Assembly: GCA_030490835.1 (NCBI GenBank)
Contig: CM059977.1
Span: forward strand, 21,247,335-21,311,334
Direction of reading: 5' to 3'
Length of the DNA: 64,000 nucleotides
Source of the DNA: Annona cherimola
Lineage: Eukaryota; Streptophyta; Magnoliopsida; Magnoliales; Annonaceae
The notes beneath the pieces are model-generated. The model had not been told where the DNA came from, made no database searches, and saw only the letters and a program-made list of their open reading frames with translations. This document shows positions 52,181 through 63,348 of this stretch, in pieces (within the stretch, counting starts at the first letter, position 1; every line of letters starts with the position of its first letter). Both the position numbers and the translations under genes were made by a program.

Positions 52181-53400
52181 CAGTATTTACAATCACAACT
52201 CACGTGGTAAGTGGTCTTATTTTTTACCATTTTGTGGCTTCAGATTTCATTCAACTGAAGACACAGACCTAATTAGTTAAATTAATGAAACCAAAAACTA
52301 ATTAGTTGAATCAATGAAACCAAAAACCAAGGGGCATGTAGAACTTGAACATGTGAAATGACTGCAAAAGTGCAAGCTGATAATTATAGATGATTAACTG
52401 CTCAATAGAGTAGCCTAAAGGTTGGTTCATTATAATTTAGAGTGGATAATTTGATGATAGATTAGTAGTTTATTTGCGGGTATGTAAACAACAAGTGAAA
52501 TATATAGTTGACCTTCTGATTTGAATCTAAATATTTCTGCTTTCTCTAAACACATGGGATTAAATGATTATTCGTATGTAGACATGGAGGGCTAAGCATG
52601 GATTTCAAAAACAATATTAGTATCCAATATAAGCATAAAATAGTGAATTTTTATGCTTAGCGATGTGGCTGTGGCTGGTCATGCTATTGATGATGTAATT
52701 GAATGGTTCTTCACTTAGTTGCCTGTCTAGCATGTCGAGTTAGGCAGCTTTACAAAAGCTTCTGGTATTTTACCTCCTTGTTGCATCTTTGAAACTGAAG
52801 ATTCTCTTGTGAAAGGAAAAATAGTAATATAAGGTTGAACGATCAGAATGTTATAATCTGATTATATTGCTTTGTATTTGATAATATTTCTCGAATGGTT
52901 TCTCTTCTACTTTCATGTCTGCCTATTTTTACTTCTTGACTGCCTGATGTGTGGACCACAAATCATCACCATCATGATGAGCTGAACCTCAGGTAACTGG
53001 CGTCCACTACATGATAACCTGTTATGTTGTTCCAATATCACAAAATTATTGTGCAGAATTGAGCTGCAGTTGGTATTGGGAGCCAAATCACAAAATTTGG
53101 CACTGTCATGAATCTTTGCAACTATCATGCTGAGTTATGATGCTGATGCAACTGGAACTCTTTTGACGGAATGGAACACCTACATGAACCAATGAAATCT
53201 GGAAACATAGTTTGTCTAATTTGTTCATTTCTAATGTTCTCGTGGTTTTTTGTAACATTCTGACCCTATCTAAATCTGTGATTTACTTTTCTTCATCCAA
53301 TTTTAGAATAATGTTGAACGATTTTTCTGCAGGACATTTCCTGGATCAACTGGTTCCAGTGGTGGTGACATAGGTTGAATGATCGTATCCAAATGAGAAA
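52181..53400 (+). other. 3' region of the zinc-finger gene with a probable 3' UTR intron
   Basis: About 20 bp after the stop there is a strong donor (GTG/GTAAGTGG at about 52205). An acceptor TTTTTCTGCAG/GACATTTCC occurs near 53331, followed by TGGATCAACTGG. No open frame is continuous across it. Splicing in the 3' UTR is inferred from splice-site quality only. Confidence 0.35.
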
Positions 53401-54659
53401 AAAATATATATATGAGAATGAGTTTTCAGAATATCTTGAGGCTCATGTGAGGGATTCATTGTGTGAATCATTCGTGTTCAAGATGCTTCTATCATTGATT
53501 ACTTGATTCTCTATGCAGCGCAACTGATAGGCCACATTTTGACTCAGATTTCTGATGCCTTTTGTCTCTACATCTTGTTGTGAATTGTTAATGATGGGCG
53601 AATGAAGAAAGTTACTGTAAAATACTGTTTTCTTCTCCATGATTTGCCACGTAGTAAACTGTGGCAATTCTTGGTACTGAGAAATGATGTTTGCCATGCA
53701 GTGTAACAATGAGAAAAGGTAGGAATGAGCATAAAATATGGCTGTTTGTTCTGAATGGCTGGTCTCCTCTCCTTGGACCATAGGATTTATGCATCTTCAA
53801 CTACACAGCAGCACTTTATAATCATTCGTAGCTTCTCTTATTGTTTGGTTATTTTGTAATCTTGTAATCTCGATGTTCCGTTCAATGCAAGTTTTTGGGT
53901 CCACTACTCTTAACTTGACCATGTAACATTGACCTGCCATGGAAACTAGAAGTTCTGCTACAGCAAAAGCATCCAACTCTTTTCGTTATCTTTGAATGTC
54001 TAAGGGATCGAATCTCCTTAATCAGTCAACTTTAAACGTTGGCCGACCTTATGCAGTAACAACATGGAGCATTATCTGTTTATTCCTTCCTGGGAGTAGA
54101 GCTTTGAAATTGGACTATAAAATTACATAAACCGTTTTCTTAATATGCTGAAGATCATTCCAAACACTACCAAAGAATGAATATTTAGATGTCAGAATAA
54201 ATGTGTGGATCATACTAAATGCTACCAAAATTTGGTTACTTTCTTATGGGTATTCATATGTTACAATATCTCAATCGATATTACAAGTAAGCCCTGAGAT
54301 ATTTTTACAATTTTTTTAATAACAACCTTACAAATATCTTAAATATATCAACTGGTGGACAGCGGCAGATATTCCCACAAATTGGGAAAAAATAACATTA
54401 TAAATAAAAAAAAGGGTATCCAAAGCCATTGAGGCAATCATTGGTAGGAAAGACGAGTTCTCAGCATGGACACTTAAGTTGTCACAAAAAGCAAGTATGG
54501 AAATGGGTCATCAAAATTTGAATATTTTAATGGTCACAAAAAAACAAATGCCGTGTAGATCGTACTAAATACCATTCAATATCGAATATTTTAATGGTCC
54601 GAAGAAACGATAACGCAAATATTCAGTGGTGGTCTGAAATAAAAAAAATGAAGCGGCTG
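53401..54659. other. Intergenic, no gene seen
   Basis: Unique-looking moderate-AT sequence. A minus-strand frame of 112 codons at 53443-53781 has no recognisable domain. 54240-54650 has small direct repeats (TTTTAATGGTC near 54525 and 54588). Confidence 0.4.
54641..54648 (-). terminator. RNA polymerase III terminator of tRNA-Arg
   Basis: An A run on the plus strand gives a run of eight T on the coding (minus) strand, about 11 nt after the tRNA 3' end, as expected for Pol III termination. Confidence 0.8.
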
Positions 54660-54732
54660 CGACTCCACTGGGGATCGAACCCAGAATCTCTGGTTCCGTA
54701 GACCAGCGCCTTATCCATTGGGCCATGGAGTC
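54660..54732 (-). tRNA. tRNA-Arg (anticodon ACG)
   Basis: The minus strand reads a 73-nt cloverleaf. The acceptor stem GACTCCA pairs with TGGAGTC, discriminator G; the anticodon stem CTGGT/ACCAG encloses loop CTACGGA with anticodon ACG; the T arm is CTGGG-TTCGATC-CCCAG (B box). No intron. The upstream flank CACCAAAAC contains the CAA motif common before plant tRNA genes. The first anticodon base is expected to be modified to inosine, reading CGU, CGC and CGA. Confidence 0.97.
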
Positions 54733-55112
54733 GTTTTGGTGTTCTGGATCAAATAGTTTTATTTTCTAATGTCAAATTAGCCCTTGCCACACAAATACAA
54801 AAACTCGAAATACTTCCATAATTTTTTTTATGAAAGACTTTCATATTAAATTGAAGGAAATGTGTTAGGCCATTTAAGGCTAATCAAACCCACTCTTTCA
54901 ACATCAATAATGTTTAAAACGAACACTTTAATGTGTTTTTATTTACATATAAACCCTGTACACATCCTAATAAGTCCCGTTAATAGTAATTGTAAGACAT
55001 TATTGACTTTAGGACTCTAGAAAATGAAGTCACTATTTAGTTATTTTAAAAAATAGAAAATTTTCGTGGCAGAGTATGTGAGGTCTATATTCGCACTTAA
55101 CAATGAGGCCTC

Positions 55113-55470
55113 AAGTGTCTAACATTGATGTAGAGAGCAATTCTCTCATCTCAATTTAATGACTGATGAATATGGACAATACCTCATCAAACCTTAAGTA
55201 TATTTTAGATGATATAAAAGATCTTGAAGACAAACTGGGTGAAGTGTCATATATGCGTGTTCTAAGAAGTGGAAATGAGGTTGCTGACCAATTTGCTAAG
55301 CTTACTCTATCATGTATTAGCATCAATGGAAGTGGGTTCCCCGTCAATATATTTGTGAATGACTTTGTAAAGACTACTATTTCATATGTATTTATGAGCT
55401 TGGTAGACTTTCTCTTTTCTCCTTCCTAATCTTGCGGATCTGGGAAAAATTTAGGAGAGATCCTGGTATG

Positions 55471-55500
<30 letters not shown>
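55113..55500 (+). mobile_element. 5'-truncated LINE with RNase H-like C terminus and poly(A)
   Basis: Bounded by 13-bp duplication ACAATGAGGCCTC at 55100-55112 and 55501-55513 and ending in 24 A residues, which is the signature of target-primed reverse transcription. The plus strand encodes about 85 residues (55166-55429) ending in the usual tail of plant LINE RNase H domains: MRVLRSGNEVADQFAKLTLS, where the GNEVAD-x-x-AK phrase holds the last catalytic Asp region. Upstream 5' sequence of the LINE is absent, so it was dead on arrival. Confidence 0.85.
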
Positions 55501-55501
<1 letters not shown>

Positions 55502-55513
55502 CAATGAGGCCTC

Positions 55514-56334
55514 GGGAAAGGTAAAAAGGCACATCTTGGGGAAAAATGATGAAGTTATTATTTTTATTACAATGTTTTAAAACTTTTCATATGGCCATGA
55601 GATATTTTAACTGCCTATTTGATGACAACCTAAAATTTTTACATCAATATCAATTATATATAAAATTCTTAGGATAAGGTAGGCTGACCATGTTGCATCC
55701 AAGTAAGGTGCACTATTAATGAAATGAGGTTGCATTGATAATAAAATCAAAATTCAATTTATTTGATATTATTTGTTTTGCTATGGTATTAAAAATCAAC
55801 TAATTCAGAATCTTGGATGATCCACGTTTCCTTAAAAATTCAAATAATTATTTTAAAATTATTAAAAACAATTAGATATATTCGTAGATTTGATAAACTA
55901 TTATGAATATGGGAAATTTTCTCTTATACCTATAACATTTGCATCTAATTTTTAATATACTCAAAACATTTCAAATTTTTATCTTATACCCATAACATTT
56001 ATTCGAAATTCTATCATACATATATAATGAAAAGGACTATTAACAACCCTATATAAAAGACAATAGACCCTTCAATTTTTTTTTTAACTAAAACGATTTA
56101 GCCTTAATATGATATTTGAACAACTTTATGTTACAAATTAATACTTTACCAATATAAATAGGGTCATATTAGATTGAATCATTTCAATTAAGAAATCATG
56201 GAGGTGCAAAATTGTCTTTCCAATGACATTAGTTAATGGTTGTTTTAACTGTATAAGTATAATAAGAATTTATGGTGAAATGTCATAAGTATAAAAGAAA
56301 ATTTTAAAACTTTGTAAGTATAAAAGAATATGAC
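55514..56334. other. AT-rich intergenic, nothing recognised
   Basis: There is local repetition of CTTATACCTATAACATTTG-like phrases (55920-56020), but no gene or defined element. Confidence 0.45.
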
Positions 56335-56930
56335 TACTTAAATGTACCCCGGTGCACTTAGCCTTGTTGCTCTTAAGTATATTTAACTAATTTTTTTATT
56401 TTAAAATTTTTTATATGACTGTTAATCTAATTGTATTTAATATGTCTACCAAGTTCCACCATTTTTTTTTAGATTTGTAGATATTTGTTTTAGATTTTTT
56501 AAAAACAATAGCATTTTAGTATTTTTAATTACTAAAATGCCATTGTTTTTAAAAATCTAAAAAACATCCAAATATCCAAAAAGATGAAACTTGATACATA
56601 TGTTAAAAATGAATTTTTGCACTTAGGCATACAAGATTTGACTTTAGAAGGAATTATGGATAAATGTTGTGGGTATAAAAAGAAATTTTTCTACATTAAT
56701 AGCTTTCAATCGATTTGTAAATCAAACAATTATCTTATGTTGATCTCACACTTTTTTTACTGTGTCTTTAAGTCTCATATTACTTTTGATTTTAATGAAA
56801 GTTGATATCGTAGTGATATAAATGATATTAAATGCAATCGAGGAAGTAAATTTTAATTTCATCGCCATAATAAATTCCATTTAAGTGTGGTGTACCTTAA
56901 GGGGCTAATACGGTGCACCTCGTGTCCCAA
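56335..56930. mobile_element. Foldback MITE, possibly interrupted
   Basis: Left arm 56345-56520 (CCCCGGTGCACTTAGCCTTG; TGTTAATCTAATTGTATTTA) folds with 56525-56615. The outer right arm seems displaced: an inverse of the left end (GGTGCACC near 56911-56918, TTAAGGGGCTAATACGG) appears only at 56880-56930, with about 260 bp of unrelated sequence between. Interpretation as insertion into the right arm is tentative. Confidence 0.45.
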
Positions 56931-56999
56931 AAAAGCTTTTAATCTTCAGTTCAGTTCCTTTCCTCAAACAGATGACTTTTTATTTAGCGGAATTTAAAG

Positions 57000-57360
57000 A
57001 TGAATGATCTCGTTAGCTCGTGCAAAATAAATGTCACACTTAACTCGTATTAAAACATATATTAAAAACATTTGTTTTACTTTTTCTTCGTAAACTTATT
57101 TTCTAAGTATATTTAACATATAAAGTATGTTTTATTATTTTTGGATATGTGTATATATTATTTGGAATTTTTAAACCTTTACGTGTATATATGTATCTAA
57201 AATACTCCTGCATTTAAAATTTTCAAAAAATATATATGCATATTCAAAAATGATAAAACTTGGTTACTTGTTAAATATATTTAGATAAATAAGTATATGG
57301 AAAAAAGCCAAAAAAATATTTTAAATAAATTTTTTGAGTTGGCTAACAGAATCAATTATC
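57000..57360. mobile_element. Foldback MITE upstream of the dioxygenase gene
   Basis: Left AATGATCTCGTTAGCTCG and inverted right ATTGATTCTGTTAGCC. Core phrases TCTAAGTATATTTAACATAT and CAAAAATGATAAAACTTGG match 28891-29286 (same subfamily). It ends about 170 bp before the ATG of the next gene, so it lies within its promoter region. No target duplication found. Confidence 0.6.
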
Positions 57361-57528
57361 CAATATAGAAAGGTGTAAATTGCGAAGTGGATGTTGAAGT
57401 GAGCTTCTCATTTGGGCTGTGGCTGCATGTGGCCCTGTGCTGGCAGAAAAGGAACCAGGCGGTTTCATTTCACTGAGGGAGGTTGCCGTTTCAGAGGAGG
57501 CAAGAAAGAAAGAGAGGACTGAGGAGGC

Positions 57529-59236
57529 ATGGAGGTTGAGAAGGGGCCTCGGCACGAAACACAGGGCTACGGCGGCTCTCTCCCTGTCAGGAATGTCCAA
57601 GACATGGCATCCACCATCACCAGTGAAATCATCCCAGATAGGTACATCAGGCTTGATATGAATCTCGACCCTATCTCCTCAGATCCGCAGCTACAGATCC
57701 CTAACATCGACCTCACCAAGCTTCTCGACCAAACCCTCTCGCGCTCTGAAATGGACAAGCTTCACTCGGCTTGCCAGGACTGGGGATTCTTCCAGGTACC
57801 CGCATACGTTTGTGCTTTTTTTATGAGTTAGACTCCTTCCATTCAATCAGTGGAAAGCTAGATTAGAAGTTTTTTTTTTTTAAAAAAAGTTATTTTTACA
57901 GTTGTTAAACCATGGAGTTGATGAGGAGGTGATTGAGAAAATGAAAGCTGAAATGATTGACTTCTTTAAGCTTCCCTTGGAGGAAAAGATGGCCTACTCT
58001 CAACCCCCTAATTCTCTTGAAGGCTATGGCCATTCCTTTGTGGTCTCCGAGGATCAGAAGCTTGACTGGGGTGATATGTTTTATCTGGTAGTCCAACCCA
58101 TTCATATAAGAACAATGAAACTGTGGCCTACTCATTCCTCCAATTTCAGGTATGTACTCAGACTGTGGCCTATATTCTTCAATTGAATTTTCTGCCGAAT
58201 TTGAATTATTGATGCAAAAAGGTTGAGCTGTTGATTCAGGATCTCCGAAATTCCGTTAAGCTAATCCTCTGAGGACCATTACAGATGTTGGGTCATATAA
58301 TTTGTACTGATCACAAGTTAATTGAATATCAATTTGGGGTTGAGCTAGGGAAAGTATTTGAATGCAACCAACTATAATAGGGTTGAGCTAGGGAAAGTAT
58401 TTGAATGCAACCAACTATAATAGGGTAGTCTAATTGCAGTCGTGTAAATGAAATTGTGATTAATCTTGATAAATTCACCATCTCTCTCTTCAATTAAAAA
58501 AGAGAAAAGTTCCGCTATCCAATATCTAGCTTCTACATTAACATATCTGTTCGTGTTGTTCAGGAATACCATCGACAAATACTCTTTGGAACTGCAAAGA
58601 CTTACCATACTTCTCGTGGGTTTGATGGCTGAGAATCTGGGAGTCCCCACAAAGAACTTGACAGACATGTTCGAGGAAGGGACGCAAGGTCTAAGGACGA
58701 ATTACTATCCTCCATGCCCACAGGCTGATAAGGTTCTAGGTCTCTCTCCCCATTCCGATGGCTCATCGCTGACACTGCTACTTCAGGTCAATGAGGTGCC
58801 AGGATTGCAAGTAAGAAAGGAAGGGAAATGGGTGCCAGTGAACCCCATCCGTGGTTCATTTATTGTCAATATCGGTGATGTCCTCGAGGCAAGTCACTCA
58901 ATTGATGAGTTGGGCGTTTGCTAGATAGCTACACAAATGCAGAAATCTGAGCATTGAATTCACTTGTCTTATTTTACTTGATTGCAACAGATACTGACGA
59001 ATGGGGTATATAAAAGCATTGAACACCGGGCTGTCATAAATCCAGAAAGGGAACGTCTTTCGATTGCTGCATTTCACAGCACGGCCCTGAGCAAGACCAT
59101 TGGGCCTCTTCCAGATTTCGTGAAAGATGGCGAGGCCTGTTATAGGAGCGTGAGCCGTGAGGAATATGCACGCTTGACTGTTTCTCAGAAACTGGACGGG
59201 AAGAACAGATTGGGAATCATGAAATTGAAAAAATAA
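57529..59236 (+). CDS. 2-oxoglutarate/Fe(II)-dependent dioxygenase (SRG1-like, DOXC class)
   Basis: Cytosolic oxygenase that couples 2-oxoglutarate decarboxylation to hydroxylation, demethylation or similar oxidation. Exons 57529-57795, 57902-58149, 58564-58888 and 58991-59236 join in phase to 361 residues, normal length. Seen: DIOX_N region with IPNIDLTKLL and DWGFFQLLNHGV across the first junction; NYYPPCP (218-224); iron ligands His235 and Asp237 in SPHSDGSSLT and His292 in YKSIEHRAV; 2-oxoglutarate-binding Arg302-x-Ser304. Introns 1 and 2 are GT-AG; intron 3 is GC-AG (CTCGAG/GCAAGT at 58889). The N-terminal style (SLPVRNVQDMAS, IPDRYIR) places it among SRG1, codeine demethylase and NCS1-like proteins, a group acting in specialised metabolism; the substrate cannot be predicted. 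Intron 2 holds a 43-bp tandem duplication. A MITE sits in its promoter and a MITE stack follows its 3' end. Confidence 0.92.
58338..58423. repeat. Tandem duplication, 43-bp period, in intron 2 of the dioxygenase gene
   Basis: GGTTGAGCTAGGGAAAGTAT begins at 58338 and 58381; the two units read identically. Confidence 0.95.
58889..58990 (+). other. GC-AG intron of the dioxygenase gene
   Basis: Exon 3 ends GATGTCCTCGAG and is followed by GCAAGT; the acceptor is TTGCAACAG before ATACTGACG. Only this junction restores GDVLEILTNG in frame; there is no GT at the needed position. AG/GCAAGT is the canonical consensus of the GC-AG subclass. Confidence 0.85.
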
Positions 59237-59519
59237 ATGGGCTGTCTGTCTCAGTGCATGCCTCAGAACAGATTGAAGCTATATGTCATTGTATCTTTCA
59301 ATATCTTGTCAGGTTGGAACCATTATGTAATGATTCAGGTCTCATTTTGTACGAATGTAAATAGCCATTAGCACGGATTGGATTTTGGAAGGATGCTTAC
59401 CGTGGCCATATAGGCTTACTTTTGCTTTTATATTTGAAAAGCATACTCCTAGGGGCGGATCAAGCACTGGTATTATTCACCTACGATAGCAACTCAAAAC
59501 TATCGTAAGAAGCTTCGTG

Positions 59520-60275
59520 AGAAGTTTATGCCGCTGTTGTTTTAAATCTGAAGTATGTTTGAAAAGAGAATTTTCGAATTGGTAGAAATAATATAACGGG
59601 AGTAATGATGAGATTTTAGCGATATGCACCTGGGTGCATCGAATCTAAGTGCACCCAAGTGCATATAACTGAAATCTCATCATTACTTACATTCGATGCA
59701 TCCAAGTGCAAATACTTATTTTTTATTTTTTTAAAATTTTTTTGATATATTTATTAATCTAAGCGTATTTAACGTGTATCAATTTTTATTATTTTTTGAG
59801 ATTTTGAGATTTTTTCGGATTTTTAAAAATCAATGTTATTTTAGTAAATTTAAAAAATACGGTTGATTTTTAAAAATTCGAAAAATATAAACATTATCGA
59901 AAAAAGTAAAAATTGATATACATGTTCAATACACTTAGATTAACAGTTTCATGAAAAATTTTGAAAAATAAAAATGAGTTAAATGCACTTAGATTAACAG
60001 TTTTATGAAAAAGTTCGAAAAATAAAAAATAGGTTAAATGCATCTAGGTGTTCTAAGTCTAAGTGCACTCGGGTGCATATAATTGAAATCTGTAATGATG
60101 AGGGGTAAAGGTAATAAAATTAAAATTGATGCGTTAGTTGTATGCATAGATGTGAGAAATAATTAAAAAGTATGATAATTATATAAAAAGATAAGATAAT
60201 TATGGAGAGTAAAAAAAATATTTATGGAAAAAAAGTTTTAGTTTGAGAAGTTTACAAATCAACATTACGGAAAAG
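59520..60275. mobile_element. Degenerate Tourist-like MITE split by a younger foldback MITE
   Basis: 59520-59601 (GTTTGAAAAGAGAATTTTCG, AATTGGTAGAAATAATATAA) and 60101-60275 (AGGGGTAAAGGTAATAAAAT, TGCGTTAGTTGTATGCATAG, GGAGAGTAAAAAAAATATTT) are the two halves of a sequence collinear with the full element at 34059-34349, interrupted by 59611-60091. Ends of the outer element are uncertain. Confidence 0.6.
59611..60091. mobile_element. Foldback MITE with perfect 9-bp target duplication
   Basis: 481 bp. Termini AGATTTTAGCGATATGCACC and (inverted right) AGATTTCAATTATATGCACC. Flanked by GTAATGATG at 59602-59610 and 60092-60100. Subterminal TGCACC(T/C)GGGTGCA-like palindromes are repeated, with the family core (TTATTAATCTAAGCGTATTT; inverse ATACACTTAGATTAACAG) inside. 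Near 59940 and 59985 CACTTAGATTAACAGTTT is duplicated in the right arm. Confidence 0.85.
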
Positions 60276-60351
60276 ACATCCGTTCCCAATTACGACACCC
60301 CTTTCATAGAAGGGCATGATAGCTAACCGACTCACTCGTGCTTGTGGGAAC

Positions 60352-60711
60352 GTGGTTGTATGCTCAGGTGCATTGAACTCTCAATGCTTCCGGAGCATAC
60401 ACCCATTTTTTAAAAAAAAATTTGAAATTTTTTTATAAGATTGTTAACCTAAATGTAATTAACATGTGTATCAATTTTTACCATTTTTGGAGTATTTTAG
60501 ATATTTATTTTTTATTTTTGAAAATCAATGTGCAGCTGATTTTCAAAAATCAAAAATAAATATCTAAAATACTCCAAAAATAGTAAAAATTGATATATAT
60601 GTTAAATACACTAGATTAACAGTTTTATAAAAAAAATTGCAAAAAAAAATTAAAAAAATAAATGTATACATGCGAGAGTACTGAGAGCTAAATGCTTCCA
60701 GAAGAATACGA
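60352..60711. mobile_element. Foldback MITE, variant ends
   Basis: Arms 60380-60535 and 60537-60690 are close inverted copies (TTTTTACCATTTTTGGAGTA and its inverse; GATTTTTGAAAATCAATG at the hinge). The ends read GCATTGAACTCTCAATGCTT and (inverted right) GCATTTAGCTCTCAGTACTC, different from the TGCACCCGGGTGCA subtype. No target duplication found. Confidence 0.7.
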
Positions 60712-60725
60712 CGACCAGCTGGGAG

Positions 60726-61280
60726 TAGGGGTGTTAATGGTCATTGTCAACCCGTTAACCCGCTCGTTCAACCCGTTAATAAATGAGTTTGGGTTGGGAT
60801 TTTTGAATAAATGGGTTATGATCCGCCAACCCGTTCAACCATTTAATTAAATAAACGGATTAGGGTTGAGGCTTCGCAACCCGTCCAACCCGTTTATTTA
60901 ACCCGTTCAACCCGTATAACTCATTTAATATAATATATTATAATATATATGTAATATTTATAACAGGAATTGGCATTAAAGAGATGCCTTGAGATTGGAC
61001 CTGATGTTTTCAAGCCAAAATAAATTAAATTCAGGTATGTTAGCTTCGAATTATTTAATTTATTTAAATTTACAGACTTTATTAAAGATTTTTAGTATGA
61101 AAATTAGTAACAAACACAACCCATTAACAACCTGTTAACCCGTTTATTAAATGAGTTGTAAATGGGTTAGGGTTGAAGTTTTTTAAATGGGTTAATAAAC
61201 GGATTAGGGTTGAGATATATTAAATGAATTAGGTTTAGTATTAGGCTCCAACCCGTTCAACCCGATCCGTTAACACCCTA
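60726..61280. mobile_element. Non-autonomous hAT-like element, family c
   Basis: 555 bp. Ends TAGGGGTGTTAATGG and (inverted right) TAGGGTGTTAACGG; flanks GCTGGGAG (60718-60725) and GCTAGGAG (61281-61288), an 8-bp duplication with one mismatch. The arms are dense in AACCCG/GGGTTAGGG motifs. Confidence 0.8.
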
Positions 61281-61356
61281 GCTAGGAGGCTCCGCTTGTT
61301 GGGGACGCCTACAAGCTGATTACAGACAAGGACAATCAGAAGTCTAGCTTATCTCA

Positions 61357-61765
61357 GGAGCCCAATCCAGTGCACCCGGGTGCATTCAGCCTCAATGCAC
61401 CCGGGTGCACTGCACCTATTTTTTTTTATTTTTTTAAAATTTTTTTTATACAATGGTTAATCTAGGTTTATTTAACATATATATCAATTTTTACTATTTT
61501 TGGAGACTTTTAGATATTTTTTTTAGATTTTTTAAAATCAGTGGCATTTTTGGTAATTTAAAATTACGAAAAATGCCACTGATTTTTAAATATCTAAAAA
61601 AAATATCTAAAAATATCCAAAAATAGTAAAAATTGATACATATGTTAAATAAACCTATATTAACAGCTTCATGAAAAAATTTTCAAAAAAAAATAAAAAA
61701 AAATAGGTGCGGTGCACCCAGGTGCGTTGAGGCTGAATGCACCCGGGTGCACTGAATTGGGCTCC
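61357..61765. mobile_element. Foldback MITE with perfect 9-bp target duplication and TGCACCCGGGTGCA palindromes
   Basis: 409 bp. Termini GGAGCCCAATCCAGTGCACC and (inverted right) GGAGCCCAATTCAGTGCACC, arms nearly identical. Flanked by CTTATCTCA at 61348-61356 and 61766-61774. The 14-bp palindrome occurs at 61371-61384, 61396-61409 and 61738-61751. The high arm identity suggests it is one of the youngest copies of the family. Confidence 0.9.
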
Positions 61766-61776
61766 CTTATCTCAAG

Positions 61777-63173
61777 TAGGGGTGCAACTTGGTACCCGGG
61801 TCGGTCCGAACCCGCCCGACCCGACCCGGTATCAAAACCAAAAATGGGTTTTATTTTTAATATTTTTTTCAAAATAGACCCGGTTTCAACCCGACCCGTA
61901 GAAACCCGAAACCAAAACCGGGTTCGCACCAACCCGGTACCAAAACCCGACCCGGTCCGAACCCGATGTAGTTTATATAATTTTTTCATCAATTATACAT
62001 GCTTTTTTGTAATATTAATATATATATACATGTTTTAGGCATTACCAACTCTAATTCAAACAAATTACCTCTTTCTTCATTACCAAAGCATGCTTGAGGT
62101 AACTTAATTTCTAGGATGATTTTTTATGATTATTATCTTCTTATTGTTAATAGTTGCATGCATTTTTTTCGTCTAGGTTGATGCATATTATTTTCAAATA
62201 TGTAAATCGAGTAGGAAAAACTTGACATTAGAAATGCAGATGAAAATCAAGGGAGAAATTACTTGGAAGTCTTCGAATAGATTTTTAGTTTTTTTGGAAA
62301 CTTTGGAGACATTAACTCATTTGAAATTTGAAATTGTTTAAAAGTAGATGTCAACTTATTTAAACTTGAGATTTGTTTATATTGTCATTTTAAATTTGGA
62401 TTGCACTTAAATTAAATTGGAATGTTGAACCATTATGATTAATGTATTTATATTTAGTTACTTTGAATAACTGTTATGTGGATTATGTTTGAATTTGAGT
62501 CAGCATGATAAATCTATTTCATATTATGCTTTCTATTAGTATGAGAAATTTGTTAGTTTGAATTTCAAATTATAGTATAAATTTGATTCATATTTTAAGT
62601 TTATTGGTATGATAAGTGGTTAATTTTTACTTTAGCAATTTGTATGATAAATATTCAATTTGAATTCAATTTCAGCAATTTGTATGATAATGTTTAGTTT
62701 CAACTACAAAGTTGGTATGATATGTTCATTTTCTATTTGGTATACTTAAGTTATTTCCATTAGCTATTAAATAGAAATGACCAACTAGTCATAAAACTAA
62801 CTAATTTGTCATTTATTTGTGTCTACAGGGTGCTGAAAAATTACTTGCGTAGTTCATTCAAAGAATATTGCAGAATTCAGCATGATGTTGCAGAATTCTT
62901 TAAAAGTATGTTGCAAAATTCAGCGTGAGGCTTAACTTCATAAATACATGTGTGTATATTTCAATAATTTTCTGTTAGATTACAACTGAATTTGGAAAAA
63001 AAAATAGTTTATTGGTAACCCGAATTCTAACCCGAAACAAACCAAAACCAATGCGAACCCGACCCGAACCCGAATTACATTCTTAGGGTTTGGGTTTGGG
63101 TTTACTCCAACCCGGTTGGCTTATGGTTTGGGTTCACTCCAACCCGGTATAACCGACCCGAGTTGCACCCCTA
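61777..63173. mobile_element. Non-autonomous hAT-like element, family a, perfect 8-bp target duplication
   Basis: 1,397 bp. Ends TAGGGGTGCAACTTGG and (inverted right) TAGGGGTGCAACTCGG; flanks ATCTCAAG at 61769-61776 and 63174-63181. The left 200 bp and right 180 bp are rich in ACCCG/GGGTT motifs; the middle (62040-62990) is unique AT-rich DNA without a transposase. Its target duplication overlaps the right target duplication of the 61357-61765 element. Confidence 0.88.
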
Positions 63174-63303
63174 ATCTCAAGGCCAGACGTCAGCAACGGA
63201 CTCCTCTCACTCAGTCATATCATCATATAAGTAAATTAAGGAGCCCCAGCTCGTGCACACTGAGTGCATGTAGCTTTCATGCTCCCGCTCAATCAGGCTG
63301 CTT

Positions 63304-63348
63304 TTATTATTATTATTATTACTACTACTACTATTATTATTATTATTT
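63304..63348. repeat. (TTA)n/(CTA)n microsatellite
   Basis: TTATTATTATTATTATTACT followed by CTA units and more TTA units, read directly. Confidence 0.95.

Noticed and set aside
53443..53781. 112-codon minus-strand frame
   Set aside because: No recognisable motif and no splice context; it lies in what is probably 3' flank of the zinc-finger gene.
60726..61280. Helitron
   Set aside because: Helitrons lack terminal inverted repeats and target duplications; this element has both, with hAT-like 8-bp flanks.
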